12,200 nt of DNA from a bacterium (lineage in GTDB: Bacteria > Bacteroidota > Bacteroidia > Bacteroidales > Bacteroidaceae): the NCBI GenBank assembly GCA_004562975.1, contig SFQP01000094.1, positions 1 to 12,200 of the forward strand. The letters run 5' to 3'. Below are positions 1 to 6,496 of the stretch, piece after piece. Under the pieces are notes generated by a model. That model had not been told where the DNA came from and searched no databases. It saw only the letters and a program-made list of their open reading frames with translations. Position 1 is the stretch's first letter. Each line of letters opens with the position of its first letter. The translations under genes and the position numbers were made by a program.

Positions 1-1
1 T

Positions 2-1150
2 ACGGATAACAACCTGTCGGAAACGCTCCTCATCACCCAAAGCCGCTATGAGGGCATCAAGGATATGAGACAGGACCTGCAAGTAACCGTGACATCGGCT
101 TCAGACAATACGCACCAGGATGCAAACAGCGACGCTTCCAAGTCCATCGATGGTGACCTCAGCACCATTTACCACAGCAAATGGTCGGACAAAATCAACG
201 AGAGCAACCCCGCGATCTTGACTTATAACTTTAAAGACGTTGACGTGATTGACTACGTGAACTACGTGACACGCCAAAGCGGAGGTTCAAACGGTAACTT
301 CGGCAAGGTGGAAGTGTACACCAAGTGCAAGGGCGAATCAGACTACACCCTCTACACCACCGTTGACTGGGAATTTGCCGGCGGCACCCATCGCCTTGAC
401 TTTGTCGGCGGCCTCCAGAACCCCACCTCTATCCAGTTCAAAGTGCTGAGCGGCTACACCGACGGCGGTGGCGGCCCGTACGCCTCCTGCGCTGAAATGC
501 AATTCTTCGTTGACAAGACCTCCAGCCTCTTCGGCGTATTCGCCGACGACGCTCTGACCACGCTCCGCGAGGGTATTACAGCCAGCGACATCGACAACAT
601 CGAAGATGAATATGTGCAGCACTTTGCCCGCAACATCTTCAACAATACCTACGATACGAACTACCGTGTGGCACAGTATATCTGCCGTACCTCGCCCCAG
701 GCTTTCTCCGACGAGATGAACGCGCCCGGAAAACTGTATGACCAGAACCAGGGCGTAACGGGTATCAACATCAGCAAGGGCAAGCACGCTATCGCCGTGA
801 GTGGACTACCCGATGGCGAAACGGTGCCTCTCCACGTCATTGCGTGGTACGAAGGCAAGGTCAGCGGCAATTTCGATGGCGGTAACCCGCAGGAAATTGA
901 CTATACACTCCGCAACGGGCTCAACGTCATTGACTATCCTTTCGCTTACGACGGTCTGGCCTACGTTTGTTACTACTCCGATGTCAATCCCGAACTGAAA
1001 CCTGCTATCACGGTCCACTTCCTTGACGGACAGGTGAACGGTTACCTGAGTCTGGACAAGACCAACGAGGAGATGCACGAAATGTGTGCCAACGCACCCA
1101 ACGTCTGCATGGACGTGGTGGGCAACGCCGTCCACTCCATCTGGACATGA
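2..1150 (+). CDS. M60-family peptidase, N-terminal part (5' partial, frame broken at its end)
   Basis: The frame is open from the window edge, so the true start and signal peptide lie outside. The first in-frame ATG is at 65 but is not the start: the codons before it read as ordinary protein. Numbering from that ATG, residues about 5-150 form a beta-rich domain resembling F5/8 type C/CBM32 modules (SKSIDGDLSTIYHSKW, then VEVYTKCKGES and a closing AEMQFF strand). From about residue 153 (LFGVFADDALTTLREGI) the N-terminal part of an M60/enhancin-like peptidase begins, including VPLHVIAWYEG. The frame stops at a TGA at 1148-1150 just after VVGNAVHSIWT, while homologous sequence continues in the next frame from 1146. 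M60 enzymes of gut Bacteroidales are usually secreted or surface proteases acting on O-glycosylated mucins. The substrate here is inferred from family only. This is one gene together with the pieces at 1146-2123 and 2098-2235. Confidence 0.85.
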   Translation, partial: TDNNLSETLLITQSRYEGIKDMRQDLQVTVTSASDNTHQDANSDASKSIDGDLSTIYHSKWSDKINESNPAILTYNFKDVDVIDYVNYVTRQSGGSNGNFGKVEVYTKCKGESDYTLYTTVDWEFAGGTHRLDFVGGLQNPTSIQFKVLSGYTDGGGGPYASCAEMQFFVDKTSSLFGVFADDALTTLREGITASDIDNIEDEYVQHFARNIFNNTYDTNYRVAQYICRTSPQAFSDEMNAPGKLYDQNQGVTGINISKGKHAIAVSGLPDGETVPLHVIAWYEGKVSGNFDGGNPQEIDYTLRNGLNVIDYPFAYDGLAYVCYYSDVNPELKPAITVHFLDGQVNGYLSLDKTNEEMHEMCANAPNVCMDVVGNAVHSIWT

Positions 1151-2123
1151 AATCCTTGGTTTGAAAAAATATGACCGCAGCCCCGACAACCGCACTTGTG
1201 CCTATGTGAATTTTACTTATTATATGTTCCAGGGCGGTCGAGGCGTTTCCTTCCACGTGGATCAGGAACCGCGCGTGCTGAGTTGCCGACAGCTTGTCTA
1301 CAATGATGAAGACGCCATCTGGGGTCTCTCGCACGAATGGGGACACCAGCACCAGATGTTGCCGTACTTCTGCTGGTCAGGTCTCGGCGAAGTAAGCAAC
1401 AACATGAACTCCTACTTCAACATCATGCGCATGGGTTACACCAACAACCGCATGACCGGCACATTCGATGGTACTGTAAAGTCCGGTAGCTCCTACGACC
1501 TTGCCCGCAAAATATTCCTGAAACACAACTACTCTGGCATCTGCGCCAGCGAAACGACATCTGAGCCCTCGCTCAAAAGCACCGTGCGCCACCTCGCCTA
1601 TAAGTATGCCAATGAATTGCAAAGTGCCAAGCTCCGCGAGTTCGCACTCACCATGTCTGACTCTGTCATCAAGCAGTACAAGAACGACCCGACCAAGGCT
1701 GTCTCCATCCACGAAGTTGGCGTTGGCGAAACGCTCTGTCCCTTCCTCTTCGTTTATGATTATTTCGTACAAAACGGTGTGCCTGACGTGGCCAAAGACT
1801 GGTACGAAAGCCTCCGTCAGAACGACTTTGAAAACGGTTCGCAGGTGGAGAAGCAGGGAGGCGTGGACAAGTACGAGCTGATAGCTTCGGCCATGAACGG
1901 CAACAAGAACAACAAGTATGACCAGCTGGCCGCTGACTATCCCGACTGCTGCTGGATCAAGAACGGCTACATCGTCAAGGGCAACAGCTGGTACCAAAAC
2001 TCCGCTCCCTTCATGATGAACTGGGTACGTAAGCTCTCACGCATCACCAAGTACAACCTCCTTCCCTACTTTGAACAATGGGGCTTCTTCCGTCAAGTGG
2101 CTGTACGAGGAATTCAAAGCTGA
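1146..2123 (+). CDS. M60-family peptidase, catalytic part (frame +1 relative to the N-terminal part)
   Basis: This carries the zinc-binding core of the M60 peptidase. HEWGH is encoded at 1332-1346 and the third ligand, the E of GLGEVSNN, at 1389-1391. That gives HExxH-x14-E, within the M60 consensus of HExxH followed by E after a variable loop. Readable homology starts at HEILGLKKY (1146) and continues through YMFQGGRGVSF to EQWGFFRQVA at about 2102. The last residues before the TGA at 2121-2123 (VRGIQS) are out of frame. ATG 1086 also opens this frame, but its first 20 codons overlap the real upstream frame and are not M60-like, so no independent start is proposed. The active-site residues are intact, so the break looks recent or artefactual. 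As read, the protein could be made only by frameshifting. Confidence 0.85.
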   Translation, partial: HEILGLKKYDRSPDNRTCAYVNFTYYMFQGGRGVSFHVDQEPRVLSCRQLVYNDEDAIWGLSHEWGHQHQMLPYFCWSGLGEVSNNMNSYFNIMRMGYTNNRMTGTFDGTVKSGSSYDLARKIFLKHNYSGICASETTSEPSLKSTVRHLAYKYANELQSAKLREFALTMSDSVIKQYKNDPTKAVSIHEVGVGETLCPFLFVYDYFVQNGVPDVAKDWYESLRQNDFENGSQVEKQGGVDKYELIASAMNGNKNNKYDQLAADYPDCCWIKNGYIVKGNSWYQNSAPFMMNWVRKLSRITKYNLLPYFEQWGFFRQVAVRGIQS

Positions 2124-2235
2124 CATGGACGCACTGGTGGAAAGCGGCGAAATCGAGGCCATGCCCGAAGGTATGGTTGAGGCTATCTCCAACGTGCCTA
2201 CCCTCATCCAGAACAAACCAGAATTTGGTAACTGA
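2098..2235 (+). CDS. M60-family peptidase, C-terminal tail (third frame)
   Basis: After RQ in the catalytic piece, protein-like sequence resumes one frame forward as WLYEEFKADMDALVESG and ends with NKPEFGN and a TGA at 2233-2235, 40 nt before the terminator. Its composition and position match the C-terminal end of the M60 protein. It has no start codon of its own at the join. The terminator spacing supports 2235 as the real end of the gene. Confidence 0.7.
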   Translation, partial: WLYEEFKADMDALVESGEIEAMPEGMVEAISNVPTLIQNKPEFGN

Positions 2236-2275
2236 CGCAAATTCCACACATTTTCTGTTGACAACTGAATAAACG

Positions 2276-2318
2276 ACTTCGGCGAGTTGAATTTTTCAGC
2301 TCGCCGAAGTGTTTTTTT
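2276..2318 (+). terminator. Intrinsic terminator after the M60 gene
   Basis: The 11-nt arm acttcggcgag (2276-2286) pairs perfectly with ctcgccgaagt (2300-2310). The stem extends inward by about four more pairs, including one G-U. After a single G comes a run of seven T (2312-2318). It separates the peptidase gene from the next transcription unit. Confidence 0.93.
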
Positions 2319-2327
2319 GACAGTCAG

Positions 2328-2359
2328 TTTGGTTTTTCAGCAGCCTTGCACTAATTTTG
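2328..2359 (+). promoter_or_regulatory. Bacteroides-type promoter for the NifU-like/GGGtGRT operon
   Basis: The -33 box TTTG (2328-2331) and the -7 box TAATTTTG (2352-2359, consensus TAnnTTTG) are separated by 20 nt, as in the Bacteroidota housekeeping sigma consensus. Transcription should start near 2366, leaving a leader of about 45 nt before ATG 2410. The leader holds a small inverted repeat (gtata 2383-2387, tatac 2393-2397) of unknown value. Confidence 0.85.
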
Positions 2360-2409
2360 CTTCGGAAACGTAACAAACCAACGTATACTAATTATACATT
2401 TTACTTAAC

Positions 2410-3111
2410 ATGGAATATTCACACGAAGTACAGAACATGTGTTGTGTAGCCAAAGGCCCCAACCATGGACCCGCTCCCATTCCTGAAGAAGGCAAGTGGG
2501 TGCAAGCTAAGGAAATCAAAGACATCTCCGGTCTTACCCATGGTGTGGGTTGGTGCGCTCCCCAGCAGGGTGCCTGCAAACTCACGCTCAATGTGAAGGA
2601 AGGCGTTATCGAAGAATGCCTCGTTGAAACCATCGGCTGCTCGGGTATGACGCACTCCGCCGCTATGGCCAGCGAAATCCTGCCCGGCAAAACCATCCTT
2701 GAAGCACTCAACACCGACCTCGTTTGCGATGCCATCAACACCGCTATGCGCGAACTCTTCCTCCAAATCGTTTACGGACGTACGCAGAGTGCCTTCTCTG
2801 AAGGTGGTCTTGTTATCGGTGCCGGTCTGGAAGACCTCGGGAAGGGACTCATCTCACAGACTGGTACGCTCTACGGCACCAAGGTAAAGGGCAGCCGTTA
2901 CCTCCAGCTCACCGAAGGCTACATCACCAAGATGTTCCTTGACAAGGATGACCAGGTCTGCGGATATGAATTTGTTCATATGGGCAAGTTCATGGATGCC
3001 ATCAAGAAGGGTGTTGCAGCCGATGAAGCACTGAAGAGCGTTACCGGCACCTACGGCCGCACCACCGCTGAACAGGGCGCAGTAAAATCAATTGATCCAC
3101 GTAAAGATTAA
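2410..3111 (+). CDS. NifU/IscU-like iron-sulfur cluster assembly scaffold protein
   Basis: This 233-aa cytosolic protein has no signal peptide or membrane segment. It belongs to the NifU-N-like group annotated as Fe-S cluster assembly scaffold in anaerobes. Cysteines that could hold a cluster are C11, C12, C49 (GVGWCAP), C56 (GACKL), C70 and C77 (IGCSGMTH). The last resembles the conserved GC motif of IscU/NifU. The cysteine spacing is not that of classical IscU, and the C-terminal half (GYITKMFLDKDD, VHMGKFMDAIKKG) is an extra part specific to this subgroup. The start ATG follows an A/T-rich leader without Shine-Dalgarno, which is normal in this phylum. It is the first gene of a two-gene operon, 15 nt before the GGGtGRT gene. 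Actual scaffold activity is inferred from family resemblance. Confidence 0.88.
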   Translation: MEYSHEVQNMCCVAKGPNHGPAPIPEEGKWVQAKEIKDISGLTHGVGWCAPQQGACKLTLNVKEGVIEECLVETIGCSGMTHSAAMASEILPGKTILEALNTDLVCDAINTAMRELFLQIVYGRTQSAFSEGGLVIGAGLEDLGKGLISQTGTLYGTKVKGSRYLQLTEGYITKMFLDKDDQVCGYEFVHMGKFMDAIKKGVAADEALKSVTGTYGRTTAEQGAVKSIDPRKD

Positions 3112-3112
3112 G

Positions 3113-3118
3113 AGGAGG
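3113..3118 (+). promoter_or_regulatory. Strong Shine-Dalgarno before the GGGtGRT gene
   Basis: The sequence AGGAGG ends 8 nt before ATG 3127, immediately after the stop codon of the NifU-like gene. It is a perfect anti-SD match at good spacing. The other gene starts in this window lack such a sequence, as expected for Bacteroidota, whose ribosomes largely hide the anti-SD. It supports ATG 3127 as the start. Confidence 0.75.
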
Positions 3119-3126
3119 ACTACAAA

Positions 3127-4146
3127 ATGATTAGAGAAGTAAAATTCGAAAGCCAAGACCGCCGCATCAAGCAGATCCTCGCTGCGCTTAACAAACACGG
3201 CATCAAAGACATTGAAGAAGCAAACCAAATTTGCGAAGAATACGGTCTCGATCCCTATCAGGAATGCGAAAGCACCCAGATGATTTGCTTCGAGAACGCT
3301 AAGTGGGCTTACGTTGTAGGTACAGCGATCGCTCTCAAAGAGAAAGCCAAAGACGCTGTTGAAGCTGCCGAATATATCGGTGAAGGCCTTCAGGCATTCT
3401 GCATCCCTGGTTCTGTTGCTGATGACCGCAAAGTAGGTATTGGTCATGGCCAACTGGCAGCTCGCCTGCTCTCTCCTGAAACCAAGTGCTTCGCCTTCCT
3501 CGCAGGTCACGAAAGCTTCGCTGCCGCTGAAGGTGCTATCAAAATCGCACAAATGGCTAACCAAAGCCGTCCCGCCGACAAACCTCTCCGCTGCATCCTC
3601 AACGGTCTGGGTAAGGACGCTGCAATGATTATCAGCCGCATCAACGGCTTCACCTATGTACAGACGAAGTTCGACTACTATACGGGTGAACTCAAAATTG
3701 TGAACCGCATTGCTTACAGCGATGGCCCCCGCGCCAAGGTCAACTGCTACGGTGCCGATGATGTTCGCGAAGGTGTGAAGATCATGTGGGAAGAGGACGT
3801 TGACGTTTCCATTACGGGTAACTCTACCAACCCCACTCGCTTCCAGCACCCTGTTGCCGGAACATATAAGAAGGAACGCGTACTTGCTGGCAAGCCCTAC
3901 TTCAGCGTGGCTTCCGGTGGTGGTACGGGTCGTACGCTTCACCCCGACAACATGGCTGCCGGTCCTGCTTCTTACGGCATGACGGACACCCTGGGTCGTA
4001 TGCACTCTGATGCCCAGTTCGCCGGCTCCAGCTCCGTGCCTGCTCACGTTGAAATGATGGGCTTCCTCGGCATCGGCAACAACCCGATGGTAGGATGTTC
4101 CGTAGCATGTGCCGTAAAGGTGGATCTCGCCCTGAACAAGAAGTAA
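3127..4146 (+). CDS. GGGtGRT-family protein
   Basis: This 339-aa soluble protein matches the family named after its GGGtGRT motif, here GGGTGRT at residues 264-270, followed by the conserved LHPDNMAAGPASYGM stretch. Other conserved-looking parts are FLAGHESFAAAEGA and a C-terminal NPMVGCSVACAV segment with C324 and C328 (C-x3-C), plausible metal or Fe-S ligands. No signal peptide or membrane segment is visible, so it should be cytosolic. The glycine-rich motif suggests a phosphate or nucleotide loop, but that is only an inference. It is co-transcribed with the NifU-like scaffold, an association I recall from other anaerobes, which suggests it receives or helps build an Fe-S cluster. No biochemical function is established to my knowledge. 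Confidence 0.9.
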   Translation: MIREVKFESQDRRIKQILAALNKHGIKDIEEANQICEEYGLDPYQECESTQMICFENAKWAYVVGTAIALKEKAKDAVEAAEYIGEGLQAFCIPGSVADDRKVGIGHGQLAARLLSPETKCFAFLAGHESFAAAEGAIKIAQMANQSRPADKPLRCILNGLGKDAAMIISRINGFTYVQTKFDYYTGELKIVNRIAYSDGPRAKVNCYGADDVREGVKIMWEEDVDVSITGNSTNPTRFQHPVAGTYKKERVLAGKPYFSVASGGGTGRTLHPDNMAAGPASYGMTDTLGRMHSDAQFAGSSSVPAHVEMMGFLGIGNNPMVGCSVACAVKVDLALNKK

Positions 4147-4177
4147 TCCATTATTCCGGATTATTGTAACTCCACAT

Positions 4178-4216
4178 AAATCTCCTGTAACCGACCTTGG
4201 TTACAGGAGATTTTTT
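4178..4216 (+). terminator. Intrinsic terminator after the GGGtGRT gene
   Basis: A perfect 15-bp stem is formed by 4178-4192 (aaatctcctgtaacc) and 4199-4213 (ggttacaggagattt) around a 6-nt loop. A U-tract runs to 4216, counting the T residues that end the stem. It closes the two-gene operon and insulates it from the bat cluster. Confidence 0.93.
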
Positions 4217-4373
4217 ACACAATATACCTTAGGACGCATGGAATAATGCCCTGAGAGACAAAAGCCATCCGCCAATCTTCGTCAATGACAAGAATTGAGT
4301 TTACTGGTAATACTTAGACTGACTGATTAGCTATTTTTAAATACAATACAGATGTTCGTATAATGAAAAGAGG

Positions 4374-4381
4374 TACTTTTG
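4374..4381 (+). promoter_or_regulatory. Probable bat operon promoter, -7 box
   Basis: TACTTTTG fits the Bacteroidota -7 consensus TAnnTTTG exactly. The upstream -33 element is poor: there is only a gTTCG-like sequence around 4354-4358 and no TTTG at 19-21 nt spacing. It may therefore be activator-dependent or weak. It is the only good -7 match between the preceding terminator and moxR. Confidence 0.5.
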
Positions 4382-4398
4382 CGCTGATTTACGTAAAC

Positions 4399-4473
4399 AT
4401 GGCACAACGGCGGAATATCTCTGTGACATATCCGCCTGCATGGTGTGCTATACCACATATAAAACCTATCTGA
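4399..4473 (+). other. Small upstream ORF in the moxR leader
   Basis: ATG 4399 opens 24 codons (MAQRRNISVTYPPAWCAI, then six more) and ends in TGA 4471-4473, 2 nt before moxR ATG 4476. The hairpin 4409-4436 lies inside it. The spacing would permit translational coupling or a leader-peptide role. There is no homology support, and a chance ORF is equally possible. Confidence 0.25.
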
Positions 4474-4475
4474 TT

Positions 4476-5471
4476 ATGTCATCACAAACAGACATTCGCA
4501 ACCTGAACGCCATGATAGAGGCAGAAACAGGCTTTATCGACGATTTGACCGGGGGGATGCACCGTCATATCGTGGGACAAAAACATTTGATTGAATCATT
4601 GCTTATCGGACTGCTTGCCGATGGACATATTCTGCTGGAAGGCGTTCCGGGACTAGCAAAAACATTGGCTATAAAGACATTGGCAGGACTGATTGATGCA
4701 CAGTTCGGACGTATTCAGTTTACACCAGACTTGCTGCCGGCTGATGTGGTGGGAACGCTCATATACAGCCAAAAAGAAGAATCATTCAAAGTCAAGAAAG
4801 GCCCCGTTTTTGCCAATTTCGTTCTTGCCGACGAAATTAACCGCGCACCGGCAAAAGTGCAAAGTGCTTTACTTGAAGCTATGCAGGAAAGGCATATCAC
4901 CATCGGCGACAACACCTATTCCCTGCCGGAGCCCTTTTTGGTAATGGCTACGCAAAACCCCATCGAACAGGAAGGAACCTACACGCTGCCGGAAGCACAG
5001 TTGGACCGTTTCATGCTCAAGGTAATGGTAGGCTATCCAACATTGGAAGAGGAAAAAGACATTGTCCGAGCCCATATTAAAGGTACTTTTGACAAGCCAT
5101 TGCCTACAACCAATACGGCTCGTATTGTGAGGGCTCGTGAACTGGTTCGTCAGGTATATGTCGATGAACGGATTGAACAATACGTAGCCAATCTGGTATT
5201 TGCCTCCCGCTATCCCGAGCAATACGGACTGAATGAGATGAAACACTACATTGCGTTTGGCGGTTCGCCCCGTGCCAGCATCAATCTGGCACTTGCCGCA
5301 CGTGCCAGGGCATTCATGGAGCATCGTGGCTACGTGGTGCCCGAGGATGTTCGGGCCATCGCACCTGATGTGCTCCGCCACCGTATCGGACTGACGTATG
5401 AAGCTGAGGCAGACGATGTGAAGGCAGACGACCTTGTACGGGAAATCCTCAACAAGGTGGAAGTGCCCTAA
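4476..5471 (+). CDS. moxR: MoxR-family AAA+ ATPase of the bat operon
   Basis: The 331-aa cytosolic AAA+ ATPase begins MSSQTDIRNL. ATG 4440 adds 12 residues without family resemblance, so 4476 is preferred. Walker A is GVPGLAKT (residues 56-63), Walker B is FVLADE with D119 and E120, and sensor 1 lies in MATQNPIEQEGTY. The C-terminal lid domain (ASRYPEQYGL to FGGSPRASINL) carries the conserved GGSPRA motif. MoxR proteins act as chaperone-like ATPases thought to mature or remodel VWA-domain partners, several of which follow in this operon. Length and motifs are complete, with no sign of damage. Confidence 0.96.
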   Translation: MSSQTDIRNLNAMIEAETGFIDDLTGGMHRHIVGQKHLIESLLIGLLADGHILLEGVPGLAKTLAIKTLAGLIDAQFGRIQFTPDLLPADVVGTLIYSQKEESFKVKKGPVFANFVLADEINRAPAKVQSALLEAMQERHITIGDNTYSLPEPFLVMATQNPIEQEGTYTLPEAQLDRFMLKVMVGYPTLEEEKDIVRAHIKGTFDKPLPTTNTARIVRARELVRQVYVDERIEQYVANLVFASRYPEQYGLNEMKHYIAFGGSPRASINLALAARARAFMEHRGYVVPEDVRAIAPDVLRHRIGLTYEAEADDVKADDLVREILNKVEVP

Positions 5472-5480
5472 AGCAGATGT

Positions 5481-5533
5481 GCTTTCTGTCTTTTCCCTAA
5501 AACCAAACAAACAACAAAATAGCGACAGAAAGC
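5481..5533 (+). repeat. Inverted repeat between moxR and the DUF58 gene
   Basis: The 10-nt arm gctttctgtc (5481-5490) is exactly complementary to gacagaaagc (5524-5533), with a 33-nt A/C-rich loop. There is no U-tract after the second arm, so a classical terminator is unlikely. It could be an mRNA processing or stability structure in the 155-nt intercistronic gap. Confidence 0.55.
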
Positions 5534-5540
5534 CCTATTT

Positions 5541-5610
5541 GTTATGGAAAGCTATAGATATCCATAAAGCCCAATAGAACTCTATCAATGTCTATAGCAG
5601 TCTATAGAAC
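5541..5610 (+). repeat. Degenerate 10-bp tandem repeat, about 7 units
   Basis: Seven consecutive 10-nt blocks starting at 5541, 5551, 5561, 5571, 5581, 5591 and 5601 all have AT at positions 4-5. They approximate the unit TCTATAGAAC, and the blocks at 5591 and 5601 share tctatag exactly. The heptamer atagaac recurs 30 nt apart (5574 and 5604). The ttatgga (5542-5548)/tccataa (5561-5567) palindrome lies at the left end. It ends 16 nt before the DUF58 start. Function is unknown. Confidence 0.55.
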
Positions 5611-5626
5611 CCAGACAATGACTCTC

Positions 5627-6496
5627 ATGGAAACAGCCGAACTGCTCAAACGTGTCAGGCGTTTGGAAATAAAGACCAAGACCCTATCGAACAACATCTT
5701 TGCTGGAGAATATCATGCCGCCTTCAAAGGGCGTGGAATGCTATTCGCCGAAGTACGCGAGTACCAGCCGGGCGATGATGTTCGCGACATCGACTGGAAC
5801 GTCACGGCACGCATGAACCGTCCCTACATCAAAGTGTTTGAAGAGGAACGAGAACTGACGGTGATGCTCTTGGTAGATGTTTCTGCCAGCGGGTGGTTCG
5901 GCACGAAAAACCGTACTGTCAGGGAGCTGGCGGCGGAAATCGCCGCAACACTGGCATTCTCGGCCATGCAGAACAACGACAAGGTGGGAGCTATCCTCTT
6001 CTCTGACAGAATAGAGAAATTCATCCCACCCGCAAAAGGCAAACGCCACATTCTCCGCATTGTTCGCGAACTCCTTGACTTTGAGCCACAAGGTAAAAGG
6101 ACCGATGTGGCAAGAGCCATGGAGTACTTTATGCGAGTGATGAGCAAGCGCACCATCGCTTTCATGTTAAGCGATTTCTTCGACACACACAACTTTGACA
6201 AACCCCTTTCCGTGGCGGCACGCAAACACGATTTTATCGGACTACGTCTCTACGACGACCGAATGGCCGAAATGCCTAACGTAGGATTAGTCCGCGTGGC
6301 CGATGCAGAGACAGGCCACGAACAATATGTGGACACAGCCAACCGCCGCACACGCGAACATCACCGCAGATGGTGGCGTGAAAGCGAAATCCATCTGGAA
6401 GAACTCTTCAAACGCTGTGGTGCCGGCTATGCTGCCATCAATACAGAGAGTGATTTTGTTATTCCTTTGATAAACCTTTTTGCACGAAGAAGTTGA
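5627..6496 (+). CDS. DUF58 domain protein (MoxR partner)
   Basis: This is a 289-aa protein from ATG 5627 (METAELLKRVRRLEIKTK), the start that agrees with remembered Bacteroides relatives. ATGs at 5588 and 5618 are also in frame but lie in or beside the 10-bp repeat and add unconserved residues. It carries the DUF58 signature at residues 45-62 (EYQPGDDVRDIDWNVTAR) and a VWA-like fold with a DxSxS motif, DVSAS, at residues 84-88. No signal peptide or membrane span is visible, so it is likely cytosolic and near the membrane. DUF58 genes almost always follow moxR, and the products are thought to work together. Its TGA overlaps the next ATG by one base (TGATG, 6494-6498), indicating translational coupling. 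Confidence 0.94.
   Translation: METAELLKRVRRLEIKTKTLSNNIFAGEYHAAFKGRGMLFAEVREYQPGDDVRDIDWNVTARMNRPYIKVFEEERELTVMLLVDVSASGWFGTKNRTVRELAAEIAATLAFSAMQNNDKVGAILFSDRIEKFIPPAKGKRHILRIVRELLDFEPQGKRTDVARAMEYFMRVMSKRTIAFMLSDFFDTHNFDKPLSVAARKHDFIGLRLYDDRMAEMPNVGLVRVADAETGHEQYVDTANRRTREHHRRWWRESEIHLEELFKRCGAGYAAINTESDFVIPLINLFARRS

Larger units (their letters stand above)
4217..4475 (+). other. Non-coding leader region upstream of moxR
   Basis: These 259 nt lie between the GGGtGRT terminator and the moxR start. The region is A/T-rich around 4330-4370. It holds the probable promoter (4374-4381), a 24-codon ORF (4399-4473) and an imperfect hairpin: ggcggaatat (4409-4418) pairs with atatccgcc (4428-4436) with one bulged A. 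No RNA gene family or riboswitch was recognised. Confidence 0.6.

Noticed and set aside
1086..1145. ATG 1086 as start of a separate second peptidase gene
   Set aside because: The first 20 codons are the upstream M60 frame read out of phase. Homology begins only at 1146.
1140..1160. Programmed ribosomal frameshifting in the M60 gene
   Set aside because: No slippery heptamer or downstream pseudoknot-like structure was seen at the join, and a second break occurs at 2098. Mutation or sequence error is simpler.
3088..4047. 319-codon open frame on the minus strand
   Set aside because: It lies fully opposite the GGGtGRT gene, which has clear family motifs. The reverse translation has no recognisable domain and reflects codon bias of the real gene.
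4440..4475. ATG 4440 as moxR start
   Set aside because: It adds 12 residues with no resemblance to MoxR N-termini and overlaps the leader hairpin region.
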